DNA of 11,125 nucleotides from CAYFVU01 sp964346645. Lineage in GTDB: Bacteria; Spirochaetota; Spirochaetia; DSM-16054; Sediminispirochaetaceae. The position numbers and the translations under genes are program-made. Where the stretch lies: positions 1 through 11,125 of the forward strand of contig CAYFVU010000108.1 of the NCBI GenBank assembly GCA_964346645.1, written 5' to 3'. The notes under the pieces are model-generated. The model searched no databases and was not told where the DNA came from. It worked only from the letters and a program-made list of their open reading frames with translations. Each line of letters begins with the position of its first letter. Positions within the stretch are counted from its first letter, which is position 1. Shown here piece after piece: positions 6,603-11,125 of this stretch.

Positions 6603-7679
6603 ATGGAAAAGTTACGGATCGGCTTAATCGGTTGCGGAAGAATATCCGAACTCCACCTGAAGGCCTATCGAGAGATCGACGGCGCGGAGGTAGCCGCCGT
6701 CTGCGACATAGACCCCGCCCTCGCCGAATCCACGGCTTCGGCCTACGGCATCGACCTCAGCTTCACCGACTACAAAGATCTGTGCAGCGATCCTTCGATC
6801 GATGCCGTGGAAATACTCACCCCCCAGCCCCTCCACGAAGAGATGGCCGTAAAGGCAATGGCCGAGGGAAAACACGTCTCCCTGCAAAAACCCATGACCA
6901 TAAGCCTTCCGAGCGCCGGGAGAATCCTCGCGGCGGCGGAAGCGAACAAAATAGTCTTTCGGGTGGCCGACAACTACCTCTTCTATCCTCCCATTGTAAA
7001 GGCAAAGGAGATGATAGACTGCGGTGTTATCGGGGAACCGACGAACATTCGAATCAAGATGCTGAGCGGGGGCTCGGGTGGCTGGGATGTCCCGGATTCG
7101 GCCTGGGCCTGGCGCCACAAGGAGACGAAAAGCGGCCGGGGCATGCAGACCTTCGACCACGGCCATCACCTCTGGGCCCTCTCCTGGTACCTCATGGGAT
7201 CGGTAGAGCGGGTGGTAAGCTGGATCGACTCGATAGACGGCTGCATAGACAGCCCGGCGGTAATGATGTGGAAGCACCGCACCGGTATCCGCTACGGTAT
7301 GTGCGAGTATGCCCATGCCTCCGAGATGGAGATTCCCTCTTCCTACTACGCAAACGACGAGATGGTGGAAATTACCGGATCAAAGGGACTTATCATGATA
7401 AACCGCTGCACGGGCAGACTCATGGACCGCCCTCCCCTTAGCCTGTTTACCGGTGGAAAGTGGACCCACATCGAAGATATCGAGACAGACTGGGCCTCCG
7501 GCTTTACCGGGTCGGCGCGCAATTTTGTCGATGCGATAAGAGGCACCGCCGCCCCCTCTCTCTCCGGAGAAGAGGGTCTCGAGATACTCAGTTTCGATGT
7601 GGCCATCTCCGAATCGGCCCGTCTCGGAAGAGAAGTGCACATCCACCGGCTCGAACAGACGACCGGTGCGGAAGCTTAG
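6603..7679 (+). CDS. Gfo/Idh/MocA-family NAD(P)-dependent oxidoreductase
   Basis: A 358-residue dehydrogenase of the family that includes inositol 2-dehydrogenase IolG and glucose-fructose oxidoreductase. The Rossmann fold opens at IGLIGCGRIS (6-15), with the acidic end of strand two at CDID (34-37). The usual EKP motif is present as LQKPM, with catalytic Lys96 and Gln in place of Glu. The C-terminal alpha/beta domain contains TFDHGHHLW (183-191), where Asp185 and His189 match the family's D.G.H catalytic pattern. It lies 18 bp after the ThDP gene, with AAGGG 7 nt before the ATG, so it is co-transcribed. It could oxidise a ring hydroxyl of a cyclitol or sugar to a ketone for the ThDP enzyme, or act as a redox-neutral epimerase. 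Its paralogues have many substrates, so no finer call is safe. Confidence 0.88.
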   Translation: MEKLRIGLIGCGRISELHLKAYREIDGAEVAAVCDIDPALAESTASAYGIDLSFTDYKDLCSDPSIDAVEILTPQPLHEEMAVKAMAEGKHVSLQKPMTISLPSAGRILAAAEANKIVFRVADNYLFYPPIVKAKEMIDCGVIGEPTNIRIKMLSGGSGGWDVPDSAWAWRHKETKSGRGMQTFDHGHHLWALSWYLMGSVERVVSWIDSIDGCIDSPAVMMWKHRTGIRYGMCEYAHASEMEIPSSYYANDEMVEITGSKGLIMINRCTGRLMDRPPLSLFTGGKWTHIEDIETDWASGFTGSARNFVDAIRGTAAPSLSGEEGLEILSFDVAISESARLGREVHIHRLEQTTGAEA

Positions 7680-7704
7680 GGGTATTTTCCAAAGCTAACC
7701 CCTA
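7677..7704 (+). other. Short inverted repeat at the end of the oxidoreductase gene
   Basis: TAGGGGT (7677-7683, starting with the stop codon) pairs with ACCCCTA (7698-7704) over a 14-nt loop. The following bases are TATAAAAACC, not a U-run. At 52 bp, this gap is the widest inside the enzyme unit. The hairpin may mark RNA processing or be accidental; it does not look like a terminator. Confidence 0.25.
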
Positions 7705-7731
7705 TATAAAAACCATACCCTGGAGGTACAT

Positions 7732-8370
7732 ATGAAAATTGCGGTAATAAACGAGGTAAGCGCTTCGAATAAGAACTCCGATATTGTAGCGGCCCTCGAG
7801 TCCTGCGGCCAGGAAGTGCTCAACCTCGGAATGTGGAATCCCGAGGAGAAACCCTCGCTGCTCTACACCCACACGGGTCTCATGGCCGCCCTTACCATTA
7901 ATATGAAGATAGCCGACTTCGTGGTCGGAGGCTGCGGCACCGGGCAAGGCTTTCTCACCTCCGCAATGCAGTATCCCGGTATTATCTGCGGCCATATACT
8001 CGACCCTCTAGACGCATGGCTCTTCGCACAGATCAACGGGGGAAACTGCATATCCCTGGCACTCAACCAGGGCTACGGATGGGCCGGCGATGTAAACCTG
8101 CGTTTTCTCTTCGAACGGCTCTTCAGCGTCGAGTTCGGCAGCGGGTATCCCGAACACCGTAGGGAACCGCAAAAGGAGGCCCGTCTCATGCTCAACCGGA
8201 TAAATGAGGCCGCCCACAGGCCCCTCGTCGAGATACTCCGCGGTCTGCCGAAAGAACTGGTCTCCGAAGTGCTACTCTTCCCCCGAATGCGGGAGGCCAT
8301 AGAGAAGACGAAGGGCGGGGAGAAAGAGCTTCGCGACTTCATCGAATCATTCTATTCCGAGAACGGGTAA
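7732..8370 (+). CDS. RpiB/LacA/LacB-family sugar (phosphate) isomerase, atypical
   Basis: A 212-residue aldose-ketose isomerase of the RpiB fold. The core signature is VVGGCGTGQGFLTSAMQYPGIICG (beginning at residue 64), aligning with RpiB 'ICGTGxGxSIAANKxxGIRA', with Cys68 at the general-base position. The later NGGNCISLAL (102-111) aligns with RpiB 'NDTNVLAFG'. Two E. coli RpiB hallmarks differ. The N-terminal Asp-His pair is replaced by Asn7-Glu8, and the ring-opening His before the Asn is Ile101. About 60 extra C-terminal residues extend past the 150-residue RpiB core and are charged and helical in look (REAIEKTKGGEKELRDF). The ribosome site GGAGGT (7722-7727) fixes the start. Loss of the ring-opening residue suggests an open-chain substrate, for example a tetrose or a 4-substituted sugar, possibly not phosphorylated. 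This substrate idea is inference. Confidence 0.8.
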   Translation: MKIAVINEVSASNKNSDIVAALESCGQEVLNLGMWNPEEKPSLLYTHTGLMAALTINMKIADFVVGGCGTGQGFLTSAMQYPGIICGHILDPLDAWLFAQINGGNCISLALNQGYGWAGDVNLRFLFERLFSVEFGSGYPEHRREPQKEARLMLNRINEAAHRPLVEILRGLPKELVSEVLLFPRMREAIEKTKGGEKELRDFIESFYSENG

Positions 8371-8383
8371 AAGGGGAGTTGTT

Positions 8384-10459
8384 ATGAATGCGAGAAACGA
8401 AACCGCCGATGATGCGCGCCGAGGCCTGTTCTACAAGCTCCTCGAGCTAAAGGACTCGGACATCCGCATTCTTACCATAGAACAGGGTTTTTCCGCTGCA
8501 GACAGGGGCATACACAGCGGCGGAGCGATGTCTTCGGTGGTGCCGCTGGTCTCCCTCTACTACGGCGGAATGATGAACTACGACCCAGCCCACCCGACCG
8601 AAGCCCAGGATATGTTCGTCCTCAGTAAGGGCCATGCGGTAGCCGCCATGGCCTCGGTGTATGCGGATATCGGCTATTTCGATCGGTCGCTCCTCGACAA
8701 CTCCCGTTCCTACGAGAGCATTCTCAACGGACATCCCGGCCCGCTCCTTCCCGGAGTGCATCTGCCCACCGGCCCGATGGGTCAGGGAATATGCGCGGCA
8801 GGGGGCTTGGCCCTCGCCGGAGGACGGGAGCCGCTCTACGACGTTTTTACCCTTACCGGCGACGGCGAATTGCAGGAGGGAAGCGTCTGGGAGGCCGTCA
8901 TGTACTCGGCGGCAAAGAGGGTCGACAACTTCTGCGTACTCATCGACAAAAACGGCGGACAGCTCGACAACCCGAAACAAAACAGCTTTCCCATGGACAA
9001 CATCGAGGGGGAACTCGAGGCTTTCGGCTTTTCGGTACTCCCGGTAGACGGAAGGTCCTATCGACAGGTCGTCGGTGCCCTCGAGACCTTCAAGTACGGC
9101 GAAAGGGACGGGCGTCCCACGGCCGTTGTGCTCCACACGGAGAAGGGCTACGGCGCCTTCTCCGAGTATCTGGTCAAACACAAGGTCACTCTTAGCCCCG
9201 ATGTAGTGGAAAGCGAACTCGCCCAACAGAGGGAGCGGCGCCGACGGCGCGAAGAGGCCCTCTTCGCGGAGCTCGAGAGAATTATGGAGCGGCAGTCCGA
9301 GGCGGAGCTCGATGCGTATCTGCAGGCCGCCGCTTCATCTATGCACTACCGCATCGATTTCGACAAGGCCCTGGTACAGCCGATTCACCGGGGAAGTGTT
9401 GTCGAGAAGGCGCCGCAGAGGGACAAACGGATACGTTATAACGAGGAAGAACTTCCCCGGATCGAAAAGGGAGAAAACCGCCAGGCGAGCACGGTTATTG
9501 AAGAGGCAATGAGGGTATTCGCCCGCGACCCGCGGGTCTTCTCAGTAGATGCCGACCTCGCTTCGACCAGCGGCCTCGAAGCAGGTGTTTCCTACCGGGA
9601 CAAAACACGGGCCTTCAACGTGGGCATTGCCGAGGCGAACATGATGTGTATCGGTGAGGCCTTTGCCGTAACCGGCGCCAACAGCTGGGTCAGCACCTTC
9701 TGCCCCTTCTTCAACTGGAACGTGTTGCGGCGGATCGCCATAGGAGAGCAGGAGCGCGGGGAGGTTATTGCCGAGAAAGAAGGCTGGCTGAACACCGGCC
9801 ACGGGCTGGACCTCACCTTTCTCGCCACCGCCGCCAACTTCGACACGAAGACCAACGGGGCAACCCACATGGGCAACGACGACATCCTCTTCTTCGAGCA
9901 CATAGGGGGCCTCAAGATCATCGACACCTCGTGTCCCCGCCAGGTCCTCGAGGTCATGCGCTGGATCATGGAGGGTAACCGCGGGCTCGTCTATCTGCGC
10001 ATCATGCGTGCCCCCTCTGCGGTGCTCTACGGCGGCGATTACCGGTTCTCCTTCGGGAAGGGCTGCTACGCAGCCCGCCACGATTCCCCCGATGCGGTGA
10101 TTATCAGCAGCGGCCGGGAGGTACACGAGGCCATCGAGGCATCGAAGCTCTGCGCGGAGAAGGGCCGTAAAGTCGACGTCATCGACATGCCGAGTATCGA
10201 CGCCGAACTCCTCTTCGAGCTGTACCGGAGCAAGCTGCCCCTCATTATCCCCGAACAGAACAACGGCCGAATATGGAACGCCTTTCGCAGGGCGGTATTC
10301 GAGGGCGGGGGAAGCTACGACTCGGCGGGTCACTTTCCCGTAAACCTGCTTACCCCGGAGGGCTCGCCGCAATACATCCATTCGGGGACCTATGAGGAGC
10401 TGGTCGACCGTTACGGGCTCTCGGCGGAAAAACTTACCGAACGACTCCAGTCGCTCTGA
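8384..10459 (+). CDS. Transketolase (single-chain, full length)
   Basis: A 691-residue ThDP enzyme that moves two-carbon ketol units between sugars. The N-terminal domain has SKGHA (81-85), LPTGPMGQGI (127-136) and the ThDP/Mg motif GDG 159-161 through Asn190. The central domain has VDADLASTSG (388-397) and GIAEANM (414-420), with Glu417 at the catalytic cofactor-contact position. The C-terminal domain begins near 565 (SPDAVIISSG). The 'GIAE.NM' wording is that of the split two-gene transketolases and DXS-like enzymes, yet here both halves are joined. They are bridged by a strongly charged, probably helical linker at about 276-320 that includes five consecutive Arg (285-289). It starts 13 bp after the isomerase, with GGGGAG 5 nt before ATG. 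In context it probably cleaves the ketose made by the isomerase. Ordinary pentose-phosphate function is possible but less likely inside a repressor-controlled operon. Confidence 0.88.
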   Translation: MNARNETADDARRGLFYKLLELKDSDIRILTIEQGFSAADRGIHSGGAMSSVVPLVSLYYGGMMNYDPAHPTEAQDMFVLSKGHAVAAMASVYADIGYFDRSLLDNSRSYESILNGHPGPLLPGVHLPTGPMGQGICAAGGLALAGGREPLYDVFTLTGDGELQEGSVWEAVMYSAAKRVDNFCVLIDKNGGQLDNPKQNSFPMDNIEGELEAFGFSVLPVDGRSYRQVVGALETFKYGERDGRPTAVVLHTEKGYGAFSEYLVKHKVTLSPDVVESELAQQRERRRRREEALFAELERIMERQSEAELDAYLQAAASSMHYRIDFDKALVQPIHRGSVVEKAPQRDKRIRYNEEELPRIEKGENRQASTVIEEAMRVFARDPRVFSVDADLASTSGLEAGVSYRDKTRAFNVGIAEANMMCIGEAFAVTGANSWVSTFCPFFNWNVLRRIAIGEQERGEVIAEKEGWLNTGHGLDLTFLATAANFDTKTNGATHMGNDDILFFEHIGGLKIIDTSCPRQVLEVMRWIMEGNRGLVYLRIMRAPSAVLYGGDYRFSFGKGCYAARHDSPDAVIISSGREVHEAIEASKLCAEKGRKVDVIDMPSIDAELLFELYRSKLPLIIPEQNNGRIWNAFRRAVFEGGGSYDSAGHFPVNLLTPEGSPQYIHSGTYEELVDRYGLSAEKLTERLQSL

Positions 10460-10482
10460 GGGCCGTATTAGTAAGAGGGGGC

Positions 10483-10887
10483 TTGTCACTGTCCGTGGTT
10501 GAGGCGAAGGAAAGAGGACTATTGCGACGAAAGAAGGACTCCAAGACGCGACTCCTCTCGGCTGCCTACAGGAATCACTACCACTGGTCGGAGTTCATAG
10601 GGGGTGAGGTTTCAGAGACCATCCCCTACAAGTGGCAGGTGAGATTCAACAACAGCGATGTTGAGATAAAGAATAGAATGCAGAATCCGGTGGATCCGAA
10701 AATCGTAGAAGAGCTATCCAAAAAGGTTCCCGAGTTCAGGAAGATGTACGAGCCGAAGGGACTGGAGGTACAGGATTTCGACGAGCAAGGGGCGACGGTG
10801 AGAACCCTGAGGCAGTTTCTCCAGGGCTACGCCGATCTGCTCACAGACATTCGGAATATCATGCTGCCGAACCCTGACACCAAGTAA
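10483..10887 (+). pseudogene. Truncated transaldolase-family protein, C-terminal remnant
   Basis: This frame encodes 135 residues from a TTG, ending in TAA. The part RLLSAAYRNHYHWSEFIGG, followed by TIPYKWQVRFN, NPVDPKIVEEL and GATVRTLRQF..GYADLL..IRNIMLPNPD, resembles the C-terminal third of bacterial transaldolase-family proteins of about 350-390 residues. I recognise it from memory only. The TIM-barrel front with the Schiff-base Lys is missing. There is no ATG; GAGGGGG sits only 2 nt before the TTG, and upstream in the same frame lies the transketolase tail read out of frame. The simplest reading is that a deletion removed the N-terminal two thirds, joining the rest 23 bp after the transketolase. 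A small functional protein is possible but unlikely. A transaldolase beside a transketolase would make pathway sense. Confidence 0.55.
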
Positions 10888-11019
10888 ATCTATGAGAAGA
10901 GCAGTGTGGACATTTTGATGAACAACAAGGACGTGCATTTCGTTTAGACGGTACACATATACGGCATTTTCAAAGAGAAACGAATCGTAGAATTGCCGTA
11001 CAGGTTAAAGGGGAAGTAT
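10888..11019 (+). other. Gap before the AdhE-like gene, AT-richer, possible decayed coding sequence
   Basis: This stretch carries no complete gene. In the frame of the preceding remnant it reads 19 codons, one TAG (10945-10947), then 24 open codons directly into the AdhE-like ATG, so it may be old coding sequence. It looks less GC-rich than the enzyme genes. An inverted repeat TACGGCA/TGCCGTA (10960-10966 and 10994-11000) spans a 27-nt loop. I see no convincing promoter or terminator. Confidence 0.35.
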
Positions 11020-11125
11020 ATGAGCACGGAAACAGAAGCAAGGGATTACATAGCAGGCTTAGTAGAACGCTCGAGGGCGGCGCAGCGGGTAATAGAACAT
11101 GCGAGCCAGGAAGAGGTGGATGAGC
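11020..11125 (+). CDS. Aldehyde/alcohol dehydrogenase (AdhE-like), N-terminus (partial)
   Basis: Only the first 35 codons are in the window. The protein starts MSTETEARDY and continues IAGLVERSRAAQRVIEHASQ then EEVDE, which matches the N-terminus of AdhE and related CoA-acylating aldehyde dehydrogenases (in E. coli AdhE, 'LVERVKKAQREYASFTQEQVD'). Such enzymes reduce acetyl-CoA to acetaldehyde and, when bifunctional, on to ethanol, recycling NADH in fermenting cells. The start is set by AAAGGGGAAG (11008-11017) just before the ATG. It lies in the same direction as the enzyme unit but after a 132-bp gap and a broken gene, so it may be an independent fermentation gene. It could alternatively handle an aldehyde released by the pathway. 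A single-domain EutE/PduP-type enzyme cannot be excluded from this fragment. Confidence 0.65.
   Translation, partial: MSTETEARDYIAGLVERSRAAQRVIEHASQEEVDE

Noticed and set aside
4674..7679. A canonical myo-inositol (iol) operon
   Set aside because: Although IolD-like and IolG-like proteins are adjacent, the IolB, IolC, IolE and IolJ partners are absent and replaced by isomerase and transketolase genes.
9542..10489. A 315-codon minus-strand open frame
   Set aside because: It is a shadow of the transketolase gene, without family features or a ribosome site.
1..11125. CRISPR arrays, tRNA or rRNA genes, insertion sequences
   Set aside because: No regularly spaced repeats, cloverleaf-like segments or transposase signatures were seen on reading both strands.

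Overview
The window reads as a carbohydrate or cyclitol uptake-and-catabolism island in a bacterium of moderately high GC, most likely a free-living spirochaete (Spirochaetota). The assignment rests on two things. The binding protein begins with a signal peptide followed by 'FAGGQKDAAEK', a style I associate with Spirochaeta-type binding proteins. The topoisomerase fragment at the left edge has a spirochaete-like N-terminus. This is recognition by eye, not a search, so treat it as moderate confidence.

Layout, left to right. Positions 1-100 (minus): the N-terminus of a type IIA topoisomerase B subunit (ParE/GyrB), with a promoter that would give an almost leaderless mRNA. Positions 190-4412 (minus): a four-gene unit transcribed leftward, consisting of a periplasmic sugar-binding protein, two MalF/MalG-type permeases and a LacI-family repressor. 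No ABC ATPase is present. Positions 4413-4673: a divergent control region with a consensus sigma-70-type promoter firing left and a strong promoter firing right. Each predicted start site is overlapped by a TTAACGTTAA palindrome with a central CG, the kind of site a LacI-family protein binds. Positions 4674-10459 (plus): four closely spaced enzyme genes, namely an IolD-like ThDP enzyme, a Gfo/Idh/MocA oxidoreductase, an RpiB-like isomerase and a full-length transketolase. Positions 10483-10887: what looks like the C-terminal remnant of a transaldolase. From 11020: the start of an AdhE-like aldehyde/alcohol dehydrogenase, cut by the window edge.

Working model (inference): the binding protein and permeases import a sugar or cyclitol, powered by an ATPase encoded elsewhere. 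The Gfo/Idh enzyme oxidises or epimerises it, and the IolD-like enzyme uses ThDP chemistry on a keto or diketo intermediate. The RpiB-like isomerase and the transketolase then rearrange and cleave the product into central metabolites. The LacI protein, placed last in the transport unit, would switch off both arms when substrate is absent. The set matches no textbook pathway I know. It lacks IolB/C/E/J of myo-inositol degradation, has no sugar kinase, and the RpiB-like protein appears to lack the ring-opening His. The substrate cannot be read from the sequence.
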